A DNA stretch of 64,000 bases, from assembly GCF_017353185.1 (NCBI RefSeq), contig NZ_JAFMYV010000014.1, positions 94,185 through 158,184 of the forward strand. The letters run 5' to 3'. The notes below the pieces were generated by a model. It did no database searches. It saw nothing but the letters and a program-made list of their open reading frames with translations, and was not told where the DNA came from. The DNA comes from Fibrella rubiginis (GTDB taxonomy: Bacteria; Bacteroidota; Bacteroidia; Cytophagales; Spirosomataceae). A program made the translations under genes and the position numbers. Shown one piece after another: positions 36,296 through 43,770 of this stretch; the first letter of the stretch is position 1, and each line of letters begins with the position of its first letter.

Positions 36296-36892
36296 ATGAA
36301 AACGCTCCTTTTCGGCCTCTTGTTGCCCTTTATTTTCGGTCATTTCCCCGAAATTGTGCCACCGGCGCAACCAGTTGATCACCTGCATCTGCCCGGTCCG
36401 ATAGCGTTCAACGGACAGACATTTCGGCTTAGCACCACAGCACAGCCCACTCCCACCTACGGCCGGCAGGAGGATTTGCCCGCCGACGAACCCATAGAAG
36501 GGTACCATAATCTGTTTGTATGATCGGTGATCGTCAACGGCCAATCCGTTGACGAGACCATGACGACGCAGGTGAAGCGCCTGATGGCTATTCAGCAGGA
36601 TGACCTGACGGTGCACTACCGCATGCGGAAAGACACCCTAACCGGCACCCTCGATTTTGTCTGGCGTGCCAACAGTGACGACACTAACCCGGTCATTGAA
36701 TGGAATGCTTACCGCTTCGAGGTATACACCAGCCCGGCGGGCCAAAAAGGCGTATTGATGATAGGCAACCGCCGCTGCACCTACGGCTATGAGATCGTGC
36801 CCTTTTTGGGTGCATTCTGTACCGAACGTCTACAGATACTCAGTTCGCTATCGCTGTTTAAAACACCGACTATAGCACAGGTAAATCAATAA
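36296..36892 (+). pseudogene. Exported protein gene interrupted by an in-frame stop
   Basis: An ATG at 36296 starts a signal peptide (MKTLLFGLLLPFIFGHFPE) and the frame runs to a TGA at 36521-36523. The same frame then continues with no further stop until 36892, reading SVIVNGQSVDETM, a beta-rich chain and a C-rich end (GNRRCTYGYEIV, GAFCTERL). Together this makes one product of about 198 residues, split after residue 75. The likely cause is a nonsense mutation; a sequencing error or restart at the GTG at 36527 are alternatives. The family is not recognised. Confidence 0.6.
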
Positions 36893-36959
36893 GTCTTCAC
36901 TAACAGCCATGCTTCTTTTTGACATGCTCTAACATCCGACTCAGGCCAGCATCATCTCG

Positions 36960-37148
36960 TCAGTCAGTCTCTATCTCCGCTAGGAGAGCCTCATAGTCTG
37001 CATCGGCTTCGATACACAGCAACCGTAGGGGTAGATTATGCATGGCGTGAGCAAAAGCAGCTTGGTGGTCAGCCTGATGAGCGTGATAACGCACCTCAAC
37101 GAAGGCCCGGTGTAAAAGGTGGTAAGGCGTTTGCTTGGCGGGGTGCAT
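36960..37148 (-). CDS. Small conserved-looking protein of unknown function
   Basis: 62 residues, ATG start. The pattern YHLLHRAFVEVRYHAHQADHQ and AFAHAMHNLPLRLL resembles small Bacteroidota proteins I have seen with a helix pair around a HNLP motif; no function is known. It is acidic at the C-terminus (ADADYEALLAEIETD). It has a weak context, with no clear promoter or partner, so it is a moderate-confidence gene. Confidence 0.5.
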   Translation of the reverse strand: MHPAKQTPYHLLHRAFVEVRYHAHQADHQAAFAHAMHNLPLRLLCIEADADYEALLAEIETD

Positions 37149-37379
37149 CTTAAAAAAGTGGGCTGGCTACGAGTATGTTGTGTTATGATGAGCATTCGCG
37201 TCTTATACAGTAGTTACCACGCTCTAGTCTCCTCATATGAACCAGTAATTATCTGTTTATCAAGTCATTGTATTTTTCTTATTCGGTTAATATACCGCAA
37301 TCATGGTATTGACTCATGATTGATTATCCGCCAACTTAGCGGTCAGTAAACTATCCATCCACATCAATCATACCGTATC

Positions 37380-37805
37380 ATGGCTACCAATGCCTTTGCT
37401 CTTCCCTGTGCGGGTATCGCACCGGAAGACCTTACCCGCTGCTTCAATATGTCGGACCTGACGCTGCCTTTCTGGGGCTACCGGAAGGCCATGCCCATGC
37501 ACAAAATCGTGCGCCTGGAAGGGGAGGGAAACTACACCATTTTCCACTTCGCCGACGGCACTCGCCTGATTGTGTCACTCACGCTGAAGACCATGCAGAG
37601 CCGGTTGTCGGCGGCGGTATTTGCGCGGCCCCACAAGAAAAATATTGTCAACATGCTCTATCTGGAAGATCTGCACCCCAGCCGCCATCAGCTTTCGGTG
37701 CAGCTGGCCAACGGTGACCGCATCGACGTCTCGCGCCGCAAAGCCAGCAACTTCTTCCGGCAGGTAGAAGGCTTCCAGCAAAAAGTGCAGGAACTGGTGA
37801 ATTAA
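37380..37805 (+). CDS. LytTR DNA-binding domain protein
   Basis: 141 residues. A LytTR domain fills about residues 35-135: MHKIVRLEGEGNYTIFHFADG, LKTMQSRL, FARPHKKNIVNMLYLEDLHP and LANGDRIDVSRRKASNFF. There is no receiver domain, so it is a stand-alone LytTR regulator. Its targets and signal are unknown. Its TAA stop (37803-37805) lies within the left arm of a heptad hairpin. Confidence 0.88.
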   Translation: MATNAFALPCAGIAPEDLTRCFNMSDLTLPFWGYRKAMPMHKIVRLEGEGNYTIFHFADGTRLIVSLTLKTMQSRLSAAVFARPHKKNIVNMLYLEDLHPSRHQLSVQLANGDRIDVSRRKASNFFRQVEGFQQKVQELVN

Positions 37806-37899
37806 TGTACAATGCATAATGGACAATGTACAATGGGCTGACGCACAGGCTCTTTCGCGTCAGCCCATTGTACATTGTCCATTATGCATTGTACATTAA
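37802..37899. repeat. Perfect 43-bp-arm hairpin of AATGNNN heptads, holding two stop codons
   Basis: The arms 37802-37844 and 37857-37899 pair without mismatch around a 12-base loop. From 37804 to 37838 the arm is five consecutive heptads, each beginning AATG. The left edge supplies the TAA of the LytTR gene (37803-37805) and the right edge the TAA of the minus-strand acyl-CoA ligase gene (37896-37898). Confidence 0.95.
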
Positions 37900-39587
37900 C
37901 TTTTCTTCAACCCCTCATCCCTCAACGGTTTTCTTAAAATTTTGCCGACGTTGGATTTGGGGAGTTCGGTGCGGAATTCGACCAATTTGGGCACTTTATA
38001 GGCGGTCAGGTTCTCCTTGGCGTAATTCCGGATCTGTTCCTCGGTGAGCGACGGGTCTTTTTTGACCACGAACACTTTCACCGTCTCGCCCGATTTTTCG
38101 TTCGGTACGCCAACGCAGGCCACCTCCAGCACGCCGGGGCATTGCGACACCACGTCTTCAATTTCGTTGGGGTACACGTTGAAGCCCGAGACCAGGATCA
38201 TGTCCTTTTTGCGGTCTACGATTTTGAAGAAACCGTCGGCATCTTCCACACCAATGTCGCCGGTTTTGAACCACTCGCCTGCCATCACGTTGGCGGTTTC
38301 GTCGGGGCGATTGTAATAGCCGCCGAACACCTGCGGGCCACGCGCCCAGATTTCGCCGGGCTGACCAATGGGGGCTTCCGTGCCGTCTTCCTGCATGCAC
38401 TTCATGTCGGTGCTGGGCCAGGGAACGCCAATGGTGCCCACGCGGGAAGTGCCGTCAACGGGATTTGAACACAGCACGGGCGAGGTTTCCGACAGGCCGT
38501 AGCCTTCAGCAGGGATGTTACCGGTCATTTTCTGCCAGCGGTCGGCCACGCTTGTTTGCAGCGCCATACCCCCCGCCGAGGTCACTTTCAGATGACTCCA
38601 GTCCACTTCATTAATGCGGGGATGATTCAGCAGGCCGTTGTAGAGCGTGTTGAGGCCCGTGAAAGCCGTAATCTTATACTTTTTAAGATCGTCAATGAAG
38701 GCGTCAAGGTCGCGGGGGTTGGTGATGAGCAGGTTCATGTCGCCACTCTTCAGGGCGGCCATGGCGTTGGTTGTCAGTGCATAGACGTGATACAGGGGCA
38801 GGGCCGCCACAATGATGCCCTCGCCCGCCGGTACACCCGCCGGGGCCATCCAGACATTTTGTCCTTCTACGTTGGCCAGGATATTCCGGTGTGTCAACGC
38901 GGCTCCTTTCGATACCCCCGTGGTGCCCCCCGTGTACTGTACAAAAGCCAGGTCGGTGTTTTTTATCGTCACCGGCTTCATCGGTTTGCGGCTGCCCCGG
39001 CTTAGGGCGTCGTTGAACGAAACGGTGCCAAACAGGCTGTAGGCGGGCACCAGCTTCCGCACATACTTCACCACCGCATTCACGATCTGCTTCTTCGGAA
39101 AACCCAGCCGGTCGCCGAGTTCTGTCACCACGACGTGCTTGATGTCGGTTTGGGCAATGATTTTTTCAAGGTTATGGGCGAAGTTGGCCAGAATCACGAT
39201 GGCCTTCGCACCCGAATCCTTAAACTGATGCTGCATCTCGCGCGGCGTGTAGAGTGGGTTGGTGTTCACCACCACCATGCCCGCCCGCAAGGCCCCAAAC
39301 ATGGCAATGGGGTATTGCAGCAGGTTAGGCATCTGAATCACGATCCGGTCGCCGGGTTGCATGCCGAGGTCGTTTTGCAAAAACGACGCGAACTGCTTCG
39401 ACTGCTCATCAAGTTCGGCGAAGGTGATCTGTTTCCCCAGACAGGCGTAGGCCGGGCGGCTGGCAAACCGGCGGCAACCGTCTTCAATCAGCGCGGCCAG
39501 CGACGGATAGGCGTCGGGGTTTATCTCGGTAGGTACACCCTGTGGATAGAATTTGGTCCAGGGGCGGGTTTGTGTTGGTGAGTTCAT
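37896..39587 (-). CDS. fadD: Long-chain fatty acid-CoA ligase
   Basis: 563 residues. The ANL-superfamily motifs are present: the nucleotide loop FVQYTGGTTGVSKGAALTH (A3), EGYGLSETSPV (A5), FKTGDIGVEDADGFFKIVDRKKDMI (A7-A8), and GKILRKPLRDE at the C-terminus with the catalytic Lys region. It activates fatty acids to acyl-CoA with ATP. No other beta-oxidation gene is near. It has a minus-strand -7 element at 39718-39725 and a leader of about 120 bases that contains a heptad hairpin. Its stop is in another hairpin. Confidence 0.92.
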   Translation of the reverse strand: MNSPTQTRPWTKFYPQGVPTEINPDAYPSLAALIEDGCRRFASRPAYACLGKQITFAELDEQSKQFASFLQNDLGMQPGDRIVIQMPNLLQYPIAMFGALRAGMVVVNTNPLYTPREMQHQFKDSGAKAIVILANFAHNLEKIIAQTDIKHVVVTELGDRLGFPKKQIVNAVVKYVRKLVPAYSLFGTVSFNDALSRGSRKPMKPVTIKNTDLAFVQYTGGTTGVSKGAALTHRNILANVEGQNVWMAPAGVPAGEGIIVAALPLYHVYALTTNAMAALKSGDMNLLITNPRDLDAFIDDLKKYKITAFTGLNTLYNGLLNHPRINEVDWSHLKVTSAGGMALQTSVADRWQKMTGNIPAEGYGLSETSPVLCSNPVDGTSRVGTIGVPWPSTDMKCMQEDGTEAPIGQPGEIWARGPQVFGGYYNRPDETANVMAGEWFKTGDIGVEDADGFFKIVDRKKDMILVSGFNVYPNEIEDVVSQCPGVLEVACVGVPNEKSGETVKVFVVKKDPSLTEEQIRNYAKENLTAYKVPKLVEFRTELPKSNVGKILRKPLRDEGLKKS

Positions 39588-39595
39588 GGAGAAGG

Positions 39596-39701
39596 GATTT
39601 GAGATTTGGGATTGCGGATTTGGGATTGGTTGCTTACGCTGAAGAAAACGTACTCCGACCTAAGCATCCAATCCCAAATCCGCAATCCTAAATCCCAAAT
39701 C
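39596..39701. repeat. Heptad hairpin GATTNGN in the leader of the acyl-CoA ligase gene
   Basis: The arms 39596-39636 and 39661-39701 pair with 3 mismatches in 41 over a 24-base spacer. The left arm is five consecutive units beginning GATT (39596-39630). It lies between the ligase's promoter element and its ATG (8 bases away), so it would be transcribed into the 5' leader. Confidence 0.93.
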
Positions 39702-39717
39702 AGTGTACGTTATCCAG

Positions 39718-39725
39718 CAAAAATA
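39718..39725 (-). promoter_or_regulatory. -7 promoter element TATTTTTG of the acyl-CoA ligase gene (minus strand)
   Basis: Exact TAnnTTTG match on the minus strand, 130 bases before the ATG. The hairpin at 39596-39701 lies between it and the gene. Confidence 0.5.
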
Positions 39726-39765
39726 CGATTTAAGCTAGAAAGGTTTTTTTTGTGGGTTAAATAAG

Positions 39766-39874
39766 GACGTTGGATGCTGGATACTGGACGCTGGTTGGAT
39801 GCCGACTTCTCGCTCCAAGCTTTGCCAGCGTCCAATATCTAACATCCAGTACCCAACATCCAACATCCAGCGTC
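39766..39874. repeat. GAYRYTG heptad element with unequal arms
   Basis: The left arm has four units (39766-39793) and the right arm, read on the minus strand, seven (39825-39873), all of the form GA-Y-R-Y-TG with few exceptions. A 30-base spacer separates them. The different unit counts cannot come from simple point mutation of a perfect inverted repeat, so heptads have been gained or lost. Same unit type as 22661-22722. Confidence 0.9.
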
Positions 39875-39888
39875 CCCCATATTTTCCC

Positions 39889-39896
39889 TACTTTTG
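39889..39896 (+). promoter_or_regulatory. -7 promoter element TACTTTTG of prmC
   Basis: Exact TAnnTTTG match 20 bases before the prmC ATG at 39917, directly downstream of the heptad element. Confidence 0.55.
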
Positions 39897-39916
39897 GCGA
39901 AACTCCTTTTCGTCGT

Positions 39917-40771
39917 ATGGCCAGTACCGCCCGACCGCTTTACCAGCAACTCAGCCGTAACATCACCGCCTACCCGCCCGAAGAGGCGCGGGAAATGGCC
40001 TTTATGCTGCTTGACCATTATTTCGGCCTCCGCAAAGCCGACGTGCTTTCCGACAAACCTCTGCCCGCCAACCGCACCGAACCCGATTGGTTTCGGGTCA
40101 TTGAACGGCTGAACCGGCAGGAGCCTATTCAGCATGTCATTGGCACCACCATTTTTTGCGGACTGGAATTTGAAGTGTCGCCCGACGTGCTCATTCCCCG
40201 CCCCGAAACCGAAGACCTCATCCGCCTGATCATGCACGATTTTGGCGACGAAATGGAACGGCCCGTCAGCGTATTGGACATCGGTACGGGTAGCGGTTGC
40301 CTGGCCGTGACCCTGGCGCGATTCCTGCCGCAGTCGGATGTGACGGGCTGGGACGTGTCGGAAGAGGCGTTGACCCTGGCTCGCCGCAACGCCGATAAGC
40401 TTAATGCCGACGTGAATTTTCAGATTCAGGATATTCTCAACGTACCTGCCGGGGGCGTGGGGCAGTTCGACTGCGTGGTGAGCAACCCCCCTTACGTAAC
40501 CCGCTCCGAAGCCGCCCAGATGGACCGCAATGTACTGGACTACGAACCCGACATGGCCCTGTTTGTGGACGATGCCGATCCGCTGATTTTCTATAAAGCC
40601 GTGGCCGATTTTGCCGCTAAACACTTGTCTGACAAGGGAATGTGTTACGTAGAAATCAACGAACGCTTCGGCGACGATACCAAGGCGGTGTTCAGCGAAC
40701 GGGGTTTTTCGCAGGTGCAGGTGTATAAAGATATTCACGGAAAAGACCGTACCGTTCGCGCCAGCCGATGA
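39917..40771 (+). CDS. prmC: Release factor glutamine methyltransferase
   Basis: 284 residues from the ATG at 39917; the in-frame extension upstream is repeat sequence. The helical N-terminal domain (about 1-80) precedes the SAM-binding domain with ERLNRQEPIQHVIGTTIFCG, VLIPRPETEDLI, DIGTGSGCLAVTLA (motif I) and the catalytic SNPPYVTRSE. It methylates the Gln of the GGQ motif in release factors RF1/RF2. Its TGA overlaps the ATG of the MoxR ATPase gene (ATGA), so the pair is coupled. Confidence 0.95.
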   Translation: MASTARPLYQQLSRNITAYPPEEAREMAFMLLDHYFGLRKADVLSDKPLPANRTEPDWFRVIERLNRQEPIQHVIGTTIFCGLEFEVSPDVLIPRPETEDLIRLIMHDFGDEMERPVSVLDIGTGSGCLAVTLARFLPQSDVTGWDVSEEALTLARRNADKLNADVNFQIQDILNVPAGGVGQFDCVVSNPPYVTRSEAAQMDRNVLDYEPDMALFVDDADPLIFYKAVADFAAKHLSDKGMCYVEINERFGDDTKAVFSERGFSQVQVYKDIHGKDRTVRASR

Positions 40772-41736
40772 TCACGTCACCCATGTATCATACCCAGATA
40801 AAGCAGGTACGGGCCGAAATCGGCAACGTAGTGGTGGGGCAGGACCGGCTGCTAAACCGGTTACTGATTGGCCTCTTTACGGGTGGTCACATCCTGCTTG
40901 AAGGCGTGCCCGGTCTGGCCAAAACACTGACCATCAATACGCTGGCGAAGGTCCTGCAACTCGATTTTCAGCGTATCCAGTTCACGCCCGACCTGCTTCC
41001 CGCTGACTTGATCGGGACCATGATTTTCAATCAGCGCACGTCTGATTTTGAAGTGAAACAAGGCCCCGTTTTCGCCAACCTGATCCTGGCCGACGAGATC
41101 AACCGGTCGCCGGCCAAGGTGCAGTCGGCGTTGCTGGAGGCGATGCAGGAAAAGCAGGTGACCATTGGCGAAGAGACCTTTGTGCTCGACAGGCCTTTTC
41201 TGGTACTAGCCACCCAAAACCCCGTTGAACAGGAGGGAACCTACCCGCTGCCCGAAGCGCAGGTAGACCGGTTTATGATGAAGGTGTTCGTGGACTACCT
41301 CACCAAAGATGAAGAACTGGAGGTGATGCGGCGGATGTCGAACCTGAACTTCGACTACGAGGTGCAGCCCATGCTCGATAAGGACGATATTGCCAATATC
41401 CGCAACGAAATCAACCAGGTGGCCATTTCCGAAAGCCTCGAACGCTACATCATCGAGCTGGTTTTTGCCACGCGCCGCCCCCTCGACTACGGCCTCCGCG
41501 ACGAAGCCCGCTACATTCAGTACGGCGTGTCGCCCCGGGCCAGTATCCATTTGAATCTGGCTGCCAAAGCCATTGCCTACTTCGATCAGCGCGATTATGT
41601 CCTGCCCGACGACATCAAAGAAGTGGCCCCCGATGTGTTCAATCACCGCGTACTGCTCAACTACGAAGCCGAAGCCGACGGTATCTCTTCCCTCCAGATC
41701 ATCGATTCGATCCTGAAAAAAGTAGCGATAGGGTAG
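40768..41736 (+). CDS. MoxR-family AAA+ ATPase
   Basis: 322 residues starting inside the prmC stop. Walker A is in LLEGVPGLAKTLTINTL, Walker B in LILADEINRSPAKVQSALLEAMQEKQVTIG, sensor 1 in LATQNPVEQEGTYPLPEAQVDRFM. MoxR ATPases work as chaperone-like remodelers, usually encoded next to DUF58 and VWA-domain genes; those are not downstream here, because the next gene is on the other strand. So the partner is elsewhere or lost. Confidence 0.92.
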   Translation: MITSPMYHTQIKQVRAEIGNVVVGQDRLLNRLLIGLFTGGHILLEGVPGLAKTLTINTLAKVLQLDFQRIQFTPDLLPADLIGTMIFNQRTSDFEVKQGPVFANLILADEINRSPAKVQSALLEAMQEKQVTIGEETFVLDRPFLVLATQNPVEQEGTYPLPEAQVDRFMMKVFVDYLTKDEELEVMRRMSNLNFDYEVQPMLDKDDIANIRNEINQVAISESLERYIIELVFATRRPLDYGLRDEARYIQYGVSPRASIHLNLAAKAIAYFDQRDYVLPDDIKEVAPDVFNHRVLLNYEAEADGISSLQIIDSILKKVAIG

Positions 41737-41748
41737 GGGAAGTAGCTG

Positions 41749-42639
41749 TTATTCGTTCCGTTGCATGGTTATTGCACCAACCGGAAGCACCTCTAAGCTA
41801 CCACGGTCTAGTTGTGCCAACACTTCTTCAAACCCGTAATGAGGCTGCCAGCCGAGGTGTATTCTCGCTTCGGTTCCAGCGTAAACCCGATCAATTGACG
41901 TCGGCAACGGCCAGCCACGATCTTGAAAAGCACGCATCAAGGTAGGCGCACGCTCCCATAATACGGCTCCAGGATCACTGACGAGGCGTTGGCAATCGTC
42001 GGGCTTAAAGGGTGTTACTCCCGATATGATGTACCGTTGGTAGGCTGGCCCCCTGTTGGTCAGCGCAGCCATGTGCGCGCTGGCCACATCCCGTACGTCT
42101 ATGCCCCGCGCCATACGATAAAGTGCCATCAGGTTTGCTTCTTCTGGAAAACAGCGCGACATACGGATAACGCGCACCGCAAGCTCGTCATTGGCTGCCT
42201 GCTGAAGTAATGCTTCGGCGGCTAATTTGGTGTGGTGATAAATACTACGTGGCTGCGGAACGGTGTCGTCTGTCACCCAGGCAGCTGTACCGTCCTCTAC
42301 ACTTTTACCGAAAAGAGCCGTTGTGCTGGTAAAAACAAGGCGACGAACCTTTGCCGCCTGGGCCGCCTCGATAATCAGTCGGGTGCCTTCTACATTGATT
42401 CTGTTAAACTCACTATCTGGTACAACGCCCACATGAGGCGCATGAAGGGCTGCTGTGTGTATCACTGCGTCTGCGCCATCCATCGCTTTGGTTAGCAACG
42501 CAACATCGGCGAAATCGGCAGTTATCCGGGTGGTTGAGAAAGGTGACCGATCAATACCTATTACCTCATGTTGAGGAGCCAGCGCGTTGACAATAGCGCG
42601 ACCGACCCGCCCAGAACTGCCCGTAAGAATGATTCGCAT
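41749..42639 (-). CDS. NAD-dependent epimerase/dehydratase (extended SDR)
   Basis: 296 residues from the ATG at 42639 (MRIILTGSSGRVGRAIVNAL), preferred to a GTG two codons upstream. The glycine-rich nucleotide loop TGSSGRVG is followed by a DxAD-type segment (ITADFADVALL), ADAVIHTAALH, VFTSTTALFGKS and the catalytic YHHTKLAAEALL. The substrate, a sugar nucleotide or other, is unknown. It is 11 bases convergent with the MoxR gene and is downstream of an acetyltransferase-like gene on the same strand. Confidence 0.88.
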   Translation of the reverse strand: MRIILTGSSGRVGRAIVNALAPQHEVIGIDRSPFSTTRITADFADVALLTKAMDGADAVIHTAALHAPHVGVVPDSEFNRINVEGTRLIIEAAQAAKVRRLVFTSTTALFGKSVEDGTAAWVTDDTVPQPRSIYHHTKLAAEALLQQAANDELAVRVIRMSRCFPEEANLMALYRMARGIDVRDVASAHMAALTNRGPAYQRYIISGVTPFKPDDCQRLVSDPGAVLWERAPTLMRAFQDRGWPLPTSIDRVYAGTEARIHLGWQPHYGFEEVLAQLDRGSLEVLPVGAITMQRNE

Positions 42640-42687
42640 ATGCACCAGTAAAACGATCAGAACAGGATGTTGCTTCTTTTTAAGATG

Positions 42688-43653
42688 CTAAGTTATCTCG
42701 TTAGTACGTTGCTCCACCTTCTCCAGCGTTACCTTCTCCGATTCTTCGGCGCCGAGGTTGCGTTTGAAGCGCATGAGATCGGGTTTGGGATTGCGGTTTT
42801 CGTCGACGCAGATGCCGAGGTCGAGAAGGCGAAACTGGTGTTGCTGACAGTAATGATAGAGACACTCGGTGAGCAGAATGGCGGGACTCAGCGGGCGGTA
42901 ATCAGCGTTGTCGGCGGGGAGGAAATTATAAAGAATATCGGTGCGCATGCGCACGGCCACCGTCAGGGCAGCCGGGGTATCGTCCTGGTCAAAAACGCCG
43001 AAGACCAGGTAATCTTCGGGGGCCGTGCTGAGCCAGTGGCGTAACGCGTCGGTAGGCATTGTAAGGGCGTATCCCTGCGCCCGGCGGCTGGCTTCGAGGA
43101 AAGAAACGACCCTGTCAATGTCGGGCGTAGGCCAGTGTCGGGCTACCAAATCGGCTCGCTGACTTTTGGCAAGTCGTCGACGGGCCGAACTGTGCAGTCC
43201 TTCGCGAAACGATTTACCGGAAATTTCTAGGTGAAAATTACATTGTTCGTCTACGACTCGGTACCCCCGGTCAATAAGCTGCCTCAGTAATTGATCGGTT
43301 TGCCGGGGCGCATAGGCACGTGGATAATGCACCAGCCGTAAACCCATTAGCCCAGCCCTCCTGACGGCTTGCTCCAAGGCATCCAGAAAGTCGGTGAGTA
43401 GGTCGTCGGGCAGGTTATTGATGAATTCGACAGAACCGAATGAATGCCGCAAAGGGCTGATAGCCAGGTTGTTGTCGGAAAACAGGGCGCAACGGATATC
43501 GGCCATACCCTGTTCATTTACAGCACAAACCAGCCAGCAATCCTCCTTCGACTGAGCCATCAACTGCGCTGGCTGATTGACCAAAAAACCGGCTTCGCTG
43601 AAGGGCGGCAGCGATGCTGGTAGTGGCGATGGATAAGTGACGAATTGATGCAT
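42688..43653 (-). CDS. GNAT/FemAB-like acyltransferase
   Basis: 321 residues. The C-terminal half resembles a GNAT or FemAB-type acyltransferase fold (about 145-315): a LHSSARRRLAKSQ helix, then DRVVSFLEASRRAQGY, DYLVFGVFDQDDTPAALTVAVR, LYNFLPADNADYRPLSPAI and LDLGICVDENRNPK. The N-terminal half looks like a second related lobe, with ISPLRHSFGSVEF. The substrate is unknown; FemAB relatives transfer aminoacyl or acyl groups to cell-wall or lipid acceptors. No signal peptide is seen. It is 48 bases upstream of the epimerase gene and may share an operon. Confidence 0.72.
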   Translation of the reverse strand: MHQFVTYPSPLPASLPPFSEAGFLVNQPAQLMAQSKEDCWLVCAVNEQGMADIRCALFSDNNLAISPLRHSFGSVEFINNLPDDLLTDFLDALEQAVRRAGLMGLRLVHYPRAYAPRQTDQLLRQLIDRGYRVVDEQCNFHLEISGKSFREGLHSSARRRLAKSQRADLVARHWPTPDIDRVVSFLEASRRAQGYALTMPTDALRHWLSTAPEDYLVFGVFDQDDTPAALTVAVRMRTDILYNFLPADNADYRPLSPAILLTECLYHYCQQHQFRLLDLGICVDENRNPKPDLMRFKRNLGAEESEKVTLEKVEQRTNEIT

Positions 43654-43770
43654 ACTGGTTCAAAATGGTAAGTCGATAGAGTATTAGTTAACATGTGTAA
43701 ATGCCCATATGTTAGCAAGTTGGCACGGTTTTCGTTTGAGGGCAAGTGCAGCCCCGTAAATGTGATCCCC

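Noticed and set aside
37802..39701. CRISPR array, suggested by short evenly repeated words
   Set aside because: The units are 7 bases with no spacers, and the blocks are mirrored as hairpins; no cas genes are near.
39770..39916. N-terminal extension of prmC by 49 residues
   Set aside because: The sequence is the GAYRYTG heptad element read through by chance; the -7 promoter element lies inside it.
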